DNA of 64,000 bases. Source: Gammaproteobacteria bacterium (lineage in GTDB: Bacteria > Pseudomonadota > Gammaproteobacteria > Coxiellales > Coxiellaceae). The notes below the pieces were generated by a model. It saw nothing but the letters and a program-made list of their open reading frames with translations, did not search any database and was not told the origin of the DNA. A program made the position numbers and the translations under genes. Shown one piece after another: positions 17,126 to 25,597 of this stretch (position 1 is the stretch's first letter; each line of letters opens with the position of its first letter). The stretch is from positions 62,001-126,000 of the forward strand of contig JAUIDD010000002.1 in assembly GCA_030429175.1 (NCBI GenBank), written 5' to 3'.

Positions 17126-18208
17126 ATGAACGCGCGTTATCAGTTATACGAAAAGTTGCGCGAGCAAGGTGATTTTTTTTGGAGTGATCATTACCGTTCT
17201 TGGTGTGTAATGAATCGCGAAGCGATGTGTGCAGTGACAACTGATCCACGCTTTTCATCGCGTACTGCAGATTTTTTATATGAAACCACGTTTCCACGCA
17301 AGCAGCGTGATGTGGTTAGACCATTGATTGATTACTTTGAGCAATGGCTTTTTTATCTGGATCCGCCAGCACATACACAGCAACGTCGCCATTTTAGTCA
17401 TGAATTTTCACGTCATAAAATGGCTGAGTTACAGCCACTAGTTGCGCAACTGGTTGCAGATACGTGTGGCAAATTATCCGGTGAATTTGATTTTATGACT
17501 GAGGTGGCGCATGTGTTGCCGACACGTGTATTGGCACACATGTTAGGATTGCCTGATAAAGATACGCTGATTTTTTTTCGTTGGACCCAAACCTTAGGCC
17601 GCTTTTTTCATGCTTTTTCACGCACAAAAGCACAATATGAACCCGCACTTGCGGTATTAAAGGAGCAAGCAAATTATTTTAATGCACCACAATCTGAGTG
17701 GATGGATACAGTGATGTTGTTGACGACAGGGATTGAAACGACGATGAGTTTTTTAGGAAATGGTTTGTATACCTTATTAATGCATCCGGATGTGATTAAG
17801 CGGTTACGTGCGGATTCTACGTTAATGGCGCAAACTGCAGATGAATTATTGCGCCTTGAATCACCGATACAGTTAATCGTACGGCGTGTTACAGAAGATA
17901 TGATGTTTCGTGGGCAACAGCTGAAACACAATGATGTGGTGAGTATTTTTGTTGGCGCAGTGAATCGTGATCCGGCTGTGTTTCCTGATCCTAATACATT
18001 TAATATTGATCGCAACCCTAATCAACAGCTCGCCTTTGGTCATGGTATTCATTATTGTATCGGTCGTTTACTTGCACGTTTAATCGGGCGTGAATGTTTT
18101 CAATATATTCTCAGGCAATGGCCCAAGGTCCAATTAATCGATCAAAATCCTCGGTGGTATATGGGTGCATCGTTGCATCATGTACTTGAGTTAAGGCTTG
18201 CTGTATAG
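17126..18208 (+). CDS. Cytochrome P450
   Basis: 360 residues, somewhat shorter than usual bacterial soluble P450s (about 400). The haem-ligand region FGHGIHYCIGRLLARL places the thiolate at Cys311; the ExxR motif is ELLRLESP with the downstream Arg in IVRRV, and the I-helix has LTTGIETTMSFL, where Glu-Thr-Thr replaces the more usual Asp/Glu-Thr oxygen-activation pair. No membrane anchor, so it is cytoplasmic. No ferredoxin or reductase gene is adjacent. The closest type may be a CYP107-like hydroxylase, but the substrate is unknown. It sits alone between polA and convergent glmS. Confidence 0.92.
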   Translation: MNARYQLYEKLREQGDFFWSDHYRSWCVMNREAMCAVTTDPRFSSRTADFLYETTFPRKQRDVVRPLIDYFEQWLFYLDPPAHTQQRRHFSHEFSRHKMAELQPLVAQLVADTCGKLSGEFDFMTEVAHVLPTRVLAHMLGLPDKDTLIFFRWTQTLGRFFHAFSRTKAQYEPALAVLKEQANYFNAPQSEWMDTVMLLTTGIETTMSFLGNGLYTLLMHPDVIKRLRADSTLMAQTADELLRLESPIQLIVRRVTEDMMFRGQQLKHNDVVSIFVGAVNRDPAVFPDPNTFNIDRNPNQQLAFGHGIHYCIGRLLARLIGRECFQYILRQWPKVQLIDQNPRWYMGASLHHVLELRLAV

Positions 18209-18232
18209 AATAGTTAGGTATGACATTCTATA

Positions 18233-20059
18233 CTATTCCACAGTTACTGACTTGGCAAGATTGCGTGGCTGATCGACATCGGTACCTTTGAGCACAGCGA
18301 CATGATAAGCAAGTAATTGCAGTGGGATTGTGTAGACGATAGGTGCGATTGAGTCGGGTGCTTGTGGAATTTTAATCACGGTCAGTTGTTCGCTTGCCTG
18401 CCATTTAAGTGTTTCATCAGCAAACACATAAAGGTGTCCGCCTCGTGCTTCGACTTCTTTAATGTTAGATACAAGTTTATCGAACAAATGATTATTTGGT
18501 GCTAATACAATGACTGGCATGTCGTTATCGACGAGTGCCAGTGGCCCATGTTTTAATTCACCTGCAGGATAAGCTTCTGCATGCATATATGAAATTTCTT
18601 TAAGTTTTAATGCGCCTTCGAGTGCGATGGCATGATATTTACCACGACCTAAATAGAGTGCTTGATGTTTGTCGATAAATTGATGTGATAGTTGTTCGAT
18701 GGTTGCATCTAAGGTTAGTAATTGTTGTGCTAATGCGGGTAGTCTTTGCAAGTCTTCGATTAATAATTTTTGATTGTCATCGCTGAGGTTGTGATGTTTT
18801 CCTAATGCGAGTGTTAGTAATAATAATGCGGTGAGCTGTGTGGTAAATGTTTTAGTCGCAGCAACGCCAATTTCGGCACCTGCTTGCGTGATGAAAGTGA
18901 GTTCTGCTTCGCGTACTAAGCTGCTGTGTGCCACATTGCAGATTGCTAAAGTATGGCAAGTATCTTTAACTTTTCGTAAAGCGGCGAGTGTGTCAGCTGT
19001 TTCACCTGATTGAGATAAAGATACAAATAGTGTATTCGGTTCGATAACAGCTTGGCGATAACGAAATTCGCTAGCAATTTCTACTTGGCAGGGCACGCCG
19101 GTAAATGCTTCGAGCCAATATTTTGCAACAAGTCCTGCGTGAAAGCTGGTGCCGCAAGCAACGATATGCACACGTTTGCAGTTGGGCAGAATCTCATGTG
19201 CTTTATGTCCAAAACAACTATCATGAATATAAGGCTGCTGTAGATGGTTTGATAGTGTTTCGGTGAGTGCTTCAGGTTGTTCGTAAATTTCTTTTTGCAT
19301 GTAATGACGAAAGTCACCTTTGCTTGCGCTGCTGACATCAATCGTTGAAACTTTAATATCACGTATGATGATTTGTTGTTGGTTTTCGATTGAAACATCA
19401 TCACGAACAATTTCTGCAATATCACCTTCTTCAAGGTGGATAAAACGCTGTGTTACTGGTAATAATGCAATCGGATCAGATGCAATAAAATGTTCACCAA
19501 TGCCGACACCAATAACCAGTGGACTGCCATGGCGTGCGGCAAATAAAGTATCAGGGGCATCTTTAAAAATAATACCCAGTGCATAAGCGCCTTTTAATGC
19601 TTGCAGTGTTTGTCTAATCGCTTCACGATGGTCTTTGGTTTCTTGGAGTTTTAAGTCGAGTAAGTGACAGATCACTTCGGTATCAGTATCGGTAACAAAT
19701 TGATAACCAGCATCGCGTAATTGTTGTTGCAATTCTAGATAATTTTCGATGATGCCATTATGTACAACTGCTACACTTTCTTTAGAAAAATGCGGATGTG
19801 CATTACGCTCGCTTGGCTCACCATGTGTTGCCCAGCGGGTATGGGCAATACCAAGTTGACCGAGAAGAGGGTGTGATTGTAAGGCGTGATCAAGCGCGGC
19901 AACTTTGCCAAGTACACGTACGCGCTCGATTTTAGCTTGAGAGGTATCAAATACTGCAATTCCTGCAGAATCATAGCCACGGTATTCAAGACGACGTAAT
20001 CCTTCGATAAGAATAGGGGAAATATTGTGCTCAGCGATGGCGCCAACAATACCACACAT
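18233..20059 (-). CDS. glmS: Glutamine-fructose-6-phosphate aminotransferase
   Basis: Makes glucosamine-6-phosphate for peptidoglycan and LPS. The start at 20059 gives MCGIVGAIAE with the catalytic N-terminal Cys after Met removal; AGGAG lies eight bases upstream, so the longer frame from 20086 is not used. The class II glutaminase domain covers 1-240 (GIAHTRWATHGEPSERNAHPH), followed by two SIS domains (CGTSFHAGLVAKYW, SQSGETADTLAALR) and the C-terminal tail ending LAKSVTVE, which closes the ammonia channel. 608 residues, close to the 609 of E. coli. No glmS ribozyme-like structure is apparent upstream; the partner glmU is not in the window. Confidence 0.97.
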   Translation of the reverse strand: MCGIVGAIAEHNISPILIEGLRRLEYRGYDSAGIAVFDTSQAKIERVRVLGKVAALDHALQSHPLLGQLGIAHTRWATHGEPSERNAHPHFSKESVAVVHNGIIENYLELQQQLRDAGYQFVTDTDTEVICHLLDLKLQETKDHREAIRQTLQALKGAYALGIIFKDAPDTLFAARHGSPLVIGVGIGEHFIASDPIALLPVTQRFIHLEEGDIAEIVRDDVSIENQQQIIIRDIKVSTIDVSSASKGDFRHYMQKEIYEQPEALTETLSNHLQQPYIHDSCFGHKAHEILPNCKRVHIVACGTSFHAGLVAKYWLEAFTGVPCQVEIASEFRYRQAVIEPNTLFVSLSQSGETADTLAALRKVKDTCHTLAICNVAHSSLVREAELTFITQAGAEIGVAATKTFTTQLTALLLLTLALGKHHNLSDDNQKLLIEDLQRLPALAQQLLTLDATIEQLSHQFIDKHQALYLGRGKYHAIALEGALKLKEISYMHAEAYPAGELKHGPLALVDNDMPVIVLAPNNHLFDKLVSNIKEVEARGGHLYVFADETLKWQASEQLTVIKIPQAPDSIAPIVYTIPLQLLAYHVAVLKGTDVDQPRNLAKSVTVE

Positions 20060-20133
20060 GAATGTCACTCCTATGTTAACTTTCAACCCCGAATTTAATT
20101 TTTTTATATTAAATTAAGTAGTTGTTGTTGGTC

Positions 20134-20180
20134 CTGTGAATATCGTGTGTCAACGCATAGCGTTGTCCACATATTCACAG
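20134..20180. other. Long hairpin between glmS and the IS110 3' end
   Basis: Outer arms CTGTGAATAT (20134-20143) and ATATTCACAG (20171-20180) enclose a second stem CAACGC-ATA-GCGTTG (20151-20165). It lies 75 bases upstream of the glmS start and 10 bases beyond the transposase stop. It may be the right end or the palindromic target of the IS element, or a terminator/leader structure for glmS. Confidence 0.6.
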
Positions 20181-20189
20181 AACATTTCA

Positions 20190-21210
20190 TTATTTGGCTA
20201 ACACAAAGTTGCCAAAATCTTCAAACACCCAATTATTTTTGAGTGTCTTATAAATAATGCTTAGCATTTTCTTAGCAGTAGCGATAATCGCCTTGCCACT
20301 ACCTTTCTTTGCTTTAATTCGATCGTAAAATTTACGCAAATAACTGCTATAAAGTATCGCAATCAATGTGCATTGCACTAATGTCGTGCGACCAAGCTTT
20401 GTCCCACGCTTCGTGATCCTACCGCTTCGCTCAGTCTCATTTGAGTTGGATACACGCGGCACAATCCCAAAGTATGAAAATAACCTTGACTCGTCTGCAA
20501 AATTATTTATATCACCAATCGCCGATAACAAAATAGCCGCTGAACGATCGCCAATACCTTTGATACTCACTAAATTCTTGTGGCCCTCTAATTGACTACC
20601 CATTTCAACCAGTTTTTTATCGAGCTTCTTAATAGATGCATTTAGTGCGCGAATTTGATCCACTAAAACCGCAACTTCAAATTGGGATACCTCATCAACT
20701 TGATGTATAAAGTACGCGCTGCAAGCCTTTTTCCGTTCCCAAACTCTCTTTCTTGAGCTTAATTCCACACGTATTTAAAATACCGTGCACCTTGTTCATG
20801 AAATACGTTCTCGATTTTACAAATTTATCTCGAGTTTGTGACAAACTTCCCACCTTTTGATGGGCTTTCGATTTGCGACGAGACTCTGGCAACATATCTT
20901 TACTCAGAAAATATGCCAATGATCGGGCATCATTTTTATCTGTCTTCTTCACTGAGCTTCGAATCACTTTAAATTCACGTGGATTAACTATTACTATCCT
21001 TGATACACAATTATTCAACGACTCTATAAAAAATTCGGTATTTCCGATAGCCTCAACCGATAATTTATCACTAGATCGTAAACTCTGTATGAAACACAGC
21101 AAAGCCGCTGGTGTCAGCTGATACGTCTTAAAACGCTCAGGCTGTCCTTCTTCCAAATAACAAGCTGTTAAACTATTTGTGTGCAAATCAATTCCAATAT
21201 ATCTTGTCAT
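20190..21210 (-). pseudogene. IS110-family transposase, frameshifted
   Basis: Two overlapping frames make up one transposase. The upstream part (21210-20695, 171 residues) carries the RuvC-like DEDD domain with IGIDLH (Asp8), a VEA glutamate and KKTDKNDA. The downstream part (starting before 20700, to 20190) carries the Transposase_20 domain with SIKGIGDRSAAILLSAIGD, YFGIVPRV and the R-SGRITKRGTK segment that holds the catalytic serine in this family. The change of frame falls at about 20700-20725, with no slippery heptamer, so loss of function (or a sequencing error) is more likely than programmed frameshifting. A good ribosome site (GGAGAG) precedes 21210. Confidence 0.9.
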
Positions 21211-21521
21211 TTTTTTCTCTCCATTAGGTTTTAAAAAAATACCTTTCGGAGTAAAATTAACATCGGCTAAACACCAGACTCCTATTCGAGGTCATTGCGC
21301 CTCATGGTGGCCGTTCGGTGGTAGGTTTGAGTTAATCTCCTTTACAGGGTCATCTCGCCCTAAGATGTTAATTCAACCTATCACCTATCTACTCCAGGCA
21401 CTATTGTAACCTAGAGCTGCTTACCCGATGAACCTGTATCATGCCATCTCCTTTTTAAGATTGCAATATTATGCTAAAAAACGCTACTATTAGCTACCTT
21501 AAAAATGACCTTGGAAAAATT
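21211..21521. other. Intergenic region holding the IS110 left end and tkt leader
   Basis: The 311 bases between the transposase start and the transketolase start contain the structured bridge-RNA-like segment (21256-21372), then unstructured sequence including TAGATAGGTGATAGG-type short repeats on the minus strand (about 21376-21392), and the tkt leader. No gene is seen. Confidence 0.5.
21256..21372 (-). ncRNA. Candidate IS110 bridge RNA region
   Basis: In the non-coding end upstream of the transposase start, closing arms ATTAACATC (21256-21264) and GATGTTAAT (21364-21372) enclose 99 bases. Read on the minus strand, two internal hairpins are visible: AGGG-N8-CCCT just inside the 5' arm and GAGG-N8-CCTC further on. 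IS110 elements of the IS621 type encode a bridge RNA from the end upstream of the recombinase gene, with an initial stem and two guide-bearing loops. Position, strand and size agree; guide/target matching was not demonstrated. Confidence 0.5.
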
Positions 21522-23540
21522 ATGTTAACACACCGTGAATGTGCTAATGCAATCCGTTTTTTGGCGGTTGATGCTGTACAGAAAGCCAACTCAGGGCATC
21601 CTGGCATGCCGATGGGTATGGCTGATATCGCAGAGGTTTTATGGCGTCGCTATATTCGTTTAAATCCTAAAAATCCAAATTGGCTTAATCGCGATCGATT
21701 TGTCGTCTCAAATGGACACGGTGCGATGCTATTATATGCGCTGTTGCATTTATCTGGGTTTGACTTATCAATCGATGATCTTAAACAATTTCGTCAACTT
21801 CACTCTAAAACCCCAGGCCATCCTGAACACCAAGACACCCCAGGTGTGGAAACAACCACTGGGCCATTAGGTCAAGGTCTAGCAAATGCGGTTGGTATGG
21901 CGCTGGCTGAAAAGCAATTGGCTGCCACATTTAATAAAGATGATTTTAATCTAGTCGATCATTTTACTTATGTATTTGCAGGGGATGGCTGTTTGATGGA
22001 AGGAGTGTCACACGAAGCATGTTCACTGGCAGGGCATTGGCAATTGGGTAAATTGATCGTATTTTGGGATGATAATAATATTTCAATCGATGGTGATGTC
22101 AGCGGTTGGTTTACTACAGATACCCCCGCCCGCTTTAAAGCCTATCACTGGCATGTGATTGAAGATGTTGATGGTCATGATAGCGATGCGATTGCACGTG
22201 CGATAGAAACGGCACAGGCTGAAACACAAAAGCCGACGTTAATTTGCTGTAAAACTAAAATTGGTTTTGGTTCGCCAAATTTTGCCGGCAGTGAAAAAAC
22301 CCATGGTAGCCCTTTGGGTGATGCAGAGATTGCTTTAATGCGTGAAAACTTAAACTGGTCACATGCACCATTTGAAATTACTCAAGATATGTATGATGCT
22401 TGGAACTTATGTGAACATGGTCTTGACGCAGAATTATTATGGAATGATGTGTTTGCCAAATATGAAACGGCATATCCAGAGCTTGCTAAAACATTCTTGC
22501 GTCGTTTACAAGGTTGGTTACCACAAGACTGGGCTGATTACGCACATAATAAAATTACCGAACAATTAAGCTTTGATAAACCACAAGCAACGCGTAAATC
22601 ATCACAGCAGGCAATTAATGCATTTGCGCCGGTGTTGCCAGAGTTAATCGGTGGTTCTGCAGATTTAACTGGTTCTAACTGCACTGATTGGTCTGGTTCA
22701 AAAGCGTTTACTACCACATACCCAATGGGTAATTATTTACATTATGGTGTACGTGAGTTTGGTATGGCAGCAATTATGAATGGATTAAGTTTGCATAAAG
22801 GTTTAATCCCATTTGGTGGAACGTTTTTAGTCTTTAGTGATTATGCACGTAACGCGGTACGGATGGCGGCATTAATGCAGCAACGTGTGATTCATGTATT
22901 TACTCATGATTCTATTGGCCTTGGCGAAGATGGTCCGACGCATCAGCCAGTTGAACATGCAACCAGTTTACGTTTAATTCCTAACTTACATGTATGGCGT
23001 CCAGCAGATCTTATTGAAACGATGGTAGCATGGCAATCAGCATTAACGCATCAAACAGCGCCGAGTGCATTGTTACTCAGTCGTCAAAATTTACCACAGC
23101 AACAGCATAGTGAAGTACAACTTGCTGATATTGCTAAAGGTGGATATGTGGTTTATGAGCCTGAAGGTAATTTAGATGGGTTGTTTATTGCAACCGGTTC
23201 GGAATTACAATTGGCGGTGGAAGCAGCGCGTGCATTTGCAGAGCAAGGTGTATCGATACGTGTGGTATCGATGCCTTGTTGTGAATTATTTTTAAGTCAG
23301 ACGGACGCTTACCGTGAGCAAGTGTTACCGCAAGCGGTAATTAAGCGTGTTGCGATTGAAGCAGGTTCGTCAGTTAATTGGTATCGTTTTGTTGGGCGCG
23401 AGGGTGCGGTGGTTGGTTTAGATCACTTTGGCATGTCAGCACCAGCAAATGAAATCTTTAATACATGTGGCTTTAGCGTGTCGCATGTGCAATCTATCAT
23501 GCAAAATTTATTGCAACATAAAACAGCGGGAGTATTTTAA
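21522..23540 (+). CDS. tkt: Transketolase
   Basis: 672 residues from the ATG at 21522 ([20 protein letters not shown]), which matches the usual transketolase N-terminus; an upstream in-frame ATG at 21471 would add 17 unrelated residues. The thiamine diphosphate motif GDGCLMEG...DDNNISIDG, the donor-binding HGDS-like segments and the pyrimidine-domain [11 protein letters not shown] with the catalytic Glu are present. It interconverts pentose and triose/hexose phosphates. Its stop directly abuts the ATG of gap, so the two are cotranscribed. Confidence 0.97.
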   Translation: MLTHRECANAIRFLAVDAVQKANSGHPGMPMGMADIAEVLWRRYIRLNPKNPNWLNRDRFVVSNGHGAMLLYALLHLSGFDLSIDDLKQFRQLHSKTPGHPEHQDTPGVETTTGPLGQGLANAVGMALAEKQLAATFNKDDFNLVDHFTYVFAGDGCLMEGVSHEACSLAGHWQLGKLIVFWDDNNISIDGDVSGWFTTDTPARFKAYHWHVIEDVDGHDSDAIARAIETAQAETQKPTLICCKTKIGFGSPNFAGSEKTHGSPLGDAEIALMRENLNWSHAPFEITQDMYDAWNLCEHGLDAELLWNDVFAKYETAYPELAKTFLRRLQGWLPQDWADYAHNKITEQLSFDKPQATRKSSQQAINAFAPVLPELIGGSADLTGSNCTDWSGSKAFTTTYPMGNYLHYGVREFGMAAIMNGLSLHKGLIPFGGTFLVFSDYARNAVRMAALMQQRVIHVFTHDSIGLGEDGPTHQPVEHATSLRLIPNLHVWRPADLIETMVAWQSALTHQTAPSALLLSRQNLPQQQHSEVQLADIAKGGYVVYEPEGNLDGLFIATGSELQLAVEAARAFAEQGVSIRVVSMPCCELFLSQTDAYREQVLPQAVIKRVAIEAGSSVNWYRFVGREGAVVGLDHFGMSAPANEIFNTCGFSVSHVQSIMQNLLQHKTAGVF

Positions 23541-24545
23541 ATGAAAATAGCAATTAATGGGTTTGGACGTATCGGTCGTAATGTGGCACGTGCTTTGTTT
23601 GAGTCAGGACGTGATAAAGAAATTGAGTTGGTTGCAATTAATGATTTGGGTAACGTAGAAACGAATGCGTTGTTATTCCAATATGATAGCGTACACAGTC
23701 GTTTTAATGGTGACGTATCAGCTGAAGGTGATCATATCATTATTAACGGTAAAAAAATTAAAGTATTTTCTGAGCGTAATCCTGCCGATATACCATGGGG
23801 TTCGGTTGATGTAGATGTTGTGATGGAATGTACGGGCATGTTTGCCAGCAAAGAAAAAGCGTCAGCACATTTACATGGTGGTGCAAAAAAAGTTTTAATT
23901 TCAGCACCAGCTGGAAAAGATTTACCGACGATTGTTTTTGGTGTTAATGATAACACCTTAAAAGCAGATGATTTGGTGGTATCAAATGCGTCTTGTACAA
24001 CCAACTGTTTAGCGCCTTTAGTCAAGCCAATACATGATGCATTAACGATTAAAGAAGGTTTGATGACAACCATTCATGCTTACACTGGTGATCAAAAGCT
24101 AGTTGATTCTTATCATAGTGATATTCGTCGAGCACGTTCTGCAACACAGTCGATGATTCCAACTAAAACCGGTGCGGCTGCAGCTGTAGGTCTAGTGATG
24201 CCAGAACTTAATGGTAAGCTTGATGGGTATGCAATTCGTGTGCCGGTAGTAAATGTATCTGTAGTTGATTTAACCTTCTCAGCAGAAAAAGAAGTATCTG
24301 TTGAAGCGCTTAATGCCATCGTTAAAAAGGCTTCAGAATCTGCACCGCTTAAAGGTGTGCTTGGCTACAATGATAAGCCATTAGTGTCAATTGACTTTAA
24401 TCACTGCGCAAACTCATCGACTTTTGATGCATCAGAAACACGTAAGATTAATAACATGTATAAGGTTGTTTCTTGGTACGATAACGAATGGGGTTTCTCG
24501 AATCGTATGCTTGACACAGCAAATGCGATGATGAACACCAAATAA
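23541..24545 (+). CDS. gap: Glyceraldehyde-3-phosphate dehydrogenase (type I)
   Basis: 334 residues. NAD-binding motif [11 protein letters not shown] at the start, catalytic Cys in [13 protein letters not shown] (near residue 153) and the partner His in [11 protein letters not shown]-terminal [12 protein letters not shown] is intact. It begins immediately after the tkt stop with no gap. In related Legionellales as I recall them, pgk follows directly; here pgk is 13.7 kb away, beyond the secretion block, and a palindromic repeat lies 20 bases after the stop. Confidence 0.98.
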   Translation: MKIAINGFGRIGRNVARALFESGRDKEIELVAINDLGNVETNALLFQYDSVHSRFNGDVSAEGDHIIINGKKIKVFSERNPADIPWGSVDVDVVMECTGMFASKEKASAHLHGGAKKVLISAPAGKDLPTIVFGVNDNTLKADDLVVSNASCTTNCLAPLVKPIHDALTIKEGLMTTIHAYTGDQKLVDSYHSDIRRARSATQSMIPTKTGAAAAVGLVMPELNGKLDGYAIRVPVVNVSVVDLTFSAEKEVSVEALNAIVKKASESAPLKGVLGYNDKPLVSIDFNHCANSSTFDASETRKINNMYKVVSWYDNEWGFSNRMLDTANAMMNTK

Positions 24546-24558
24546 CCCCCAACTAGTC

Positions 24559-24596
24559 AAAACCATCAACCTTTCGGTGCCAGGCACCGAAAGGTT
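24559..24596. repeat. Single REP-like palindrome downstream of gap
   Basis: A perfect palindrome with 15-bp arms around a central A spans 24567-24597 (CAACCTTTCGGTGCC, A, then the complement), core GGTGCCAGGCACC at 24576-24588, preceded by the family's AAAACCATC arm (24559-24567). It lies between gap and gspC and could end the tkt-gap transcript. It occupies the -35 region of the proposed gspC promoter. Confidence 0.85.
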
Positions 24597-24597
24597 G

Positions 24598-24606
24598 TGT
24601 TATAAT
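24598..24606 (+). promoter_or_regulatory. Extended -10 promoter for a leaderless gspC mRNA
   Basis: TGTTATAAT (TG at 24598-24599, TATAAT at 24601-24606) is a consensus extended -10. The gspC ATG begins at 24613, seven bases after the box, where transcription would start. No Shine-Dalgarno is present, so translation may be leaderless. Confidence 0.45.
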
Positions 24607-24612
24607 TATACG

Positions 24613-25062
24613 ATGCGCGGAGATATACGACGAAACAATCGCTTTACGTTCGGCTTGATTGGCCTGATGCTGGTCTTTGTTGCATTGTATTTATATGATC
24701 TTATTTCTGAATTTATGTCGATTCACACAGTAGTACCGATAACACCTGTCATCGCGATTAAGCCGATAGCGCAGATTAGTCAATGGCACTTGTTTGGTGT
24801 GTATGATGATCGCTTGAGTGAGTTACCCGAAACGCAGCTAGCATTAATTTTGCAAGGTACAATGTTGTCATCTAATAATTCGAAGCAGTCTTTTGCAATT
24901 GTATCTGCTGACAAAGCACAAGCAAAAGTATATAAAATTGGTGATGTATTACCGGGTGATGCAATTTTAGAGCGTATTGCGAATAATGAAATCGTGATTC
25001 GTTATCAAGGCCAGCTGCAATCCCTAAAACTTCCTATAAACTTTTTGGTGCCTGGCACCTAA
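24613..25062 (+). CDS. gspC: Type II secretion system protein GspC (short form)
   Basis: 149 residues from ATG 24613 (MRGDIRRNNRFTFG); the frame continues upstream into the REP palindrome (GTG at 24577), which is unlikely to be translated. One membrane helix (about 14-32) is followed by a periplasmic homology region with QWHLFGVYDD and LQGTMLSS, which binds the secretin GspD. There is no PDZ or coiled-coil domain, so it resembles the minimal GspC type. The last five codons (LVPGT) and the stop come from a REP-like palindrome. It is transcribed toward the rest of the gsp cluster rather than with it. Confidence 0.85.
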   Translation: MRGDIRRNNRFTFGLIGLMLVFVALYLYDLISEFMSIHTVVPITPVIAIKPIAQISQWHLFGVYDDRLSELPETQLALILQGTMLSSNNSKQSFAIVSADKAQAKVYKIGDVLPGDAILERIANNEIVIRYQGQLQSLKLPINFLVPGT

Positions 25063-25129
25063 AGGTTGATAGTTTTCACTTAAAGCCGGCCAAAACCATC
25101 AACCTTTAGGTGCCAGGCACCAAAAGGTT
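25039..25129. repeat. Paired REP-like palindromes joining the 3' ends of gspC and gspM
   Basis: Head-to-head units with cores GGTGCCTGGCACC (25047-25059) and GGTGCCAGGCACC (25109-25121), arms AAAGGTTGATAGTTTT (25061-25076) and AAAACCATCAACCTTT (25092-25107), and outer flanks CTATAAAC on both sides. Core-to-core length is 75 bp, as at 6928-7002. Both TAA stops of the convergent genes lie inside the units. Likely a bidirectional terminator or 3'-end stabiliser. Confidence 0.9.
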
Positions 25130-25597
25130 TATAGTGACGTCGGTGAGGCCATTGTTATTTGCTTTTTTTATTGATGCTGATCCAACAATAATATTATGCT
25201 GCTTCCAAAGTTGTTCTACCCAATCAATCATCTGATCGAAAGGCACTTGAGAGAAGGTTAAAGTCACTTGGTTATCAGCTTGGGTTTGCGTGTTGCGCAC
25301 ATACTTAGAGAGCTGCGCTTTTAATAATGATTGTTCTACCGTTACTAATAAAGCTTGTGATGATGCATCGTGTTTTTGATAATGCAATTGTTGATACTGT
25401 TGTATCTTACGTGTCGCACTATCCATCCAATTGAGTAGTAAGCGGTTTTCAATATTCGATTGACGCAAACTTTCAGTACGCACGCTAATCGGCGCCCAGA
25501 TAAATAAATAAGCAAGTAAAATCACTACAATAATACTACCACTAGTTAATATGAGCTGTTCACGTGAACTGCGTGCTAACCACCACTGCTTTAACAT
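25106..25597 (-). CDS. gspM: Type II secretion system protein GspM
   Basis: 163 residues: short cytoplasmic start (MLKQWWLARSSREQ), one membrane helix (about 16-35) and a periplasmic ferredoxin-like domain. It partners GspL in the inner-membrane platform. Its start shares one base with the gspL stop. The C-terminus LVPGT is encoded by a REP-like repeat, identical to the end of the unrelated GspC. Last gene of the D-to-M run; gspN is absent. Confidence 0.9.
   Translation of the reverse strand: MLKQWWLARSSREQLILTSGSIIVVILLAYLFIWAPISVRTESLRQSNIENRLLLNWMDSATRKIQQYQQLHYQKHDASSQALLVTVEQSLLKAQLSKYVRNTQTQADNQVTLTFSQVPFDQMIDWVEQLWKQHNIIVGSASIKKANNNGLTDVTINLLVPGT

Larger units (their letters stand above)
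20190..21470 (-). mobile_element. IS110-family insertion sequence (ends approximate)
   Basis: The element comprises the broken transposase gene and a non-coding upstream end of about 200-260 bp. IS110 elements lack terminal inverted repeats as a rule, and no clear target duplication was found, so the borders given are approximate; the right border could extend into the hairpin at 20134-20180 and the left border must lie before the transketolase start. It separates glmS from tkt. Confidence 0.7.

Noticed and set aside
20060-20190. glmS ribozyme or riboswitch
   Set aside because: No match to the known core; the hairpin is better explained by the IS boundary or a leader structure, and Gammaproteobacteria use sRNA control.
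20690-20730. Programmed frameshift in the IS110 transposase
   Set aside because: No A6/A7 or similar slippery sequence, and IS110 recombinases are normally one frame.
24577-24612. Upstream in-frame GTG start for gspC
   Set aside because: It would be translated from the REP palindrome, which recurs elsewhere non-coding; the -10 box lies between it and the ATG.
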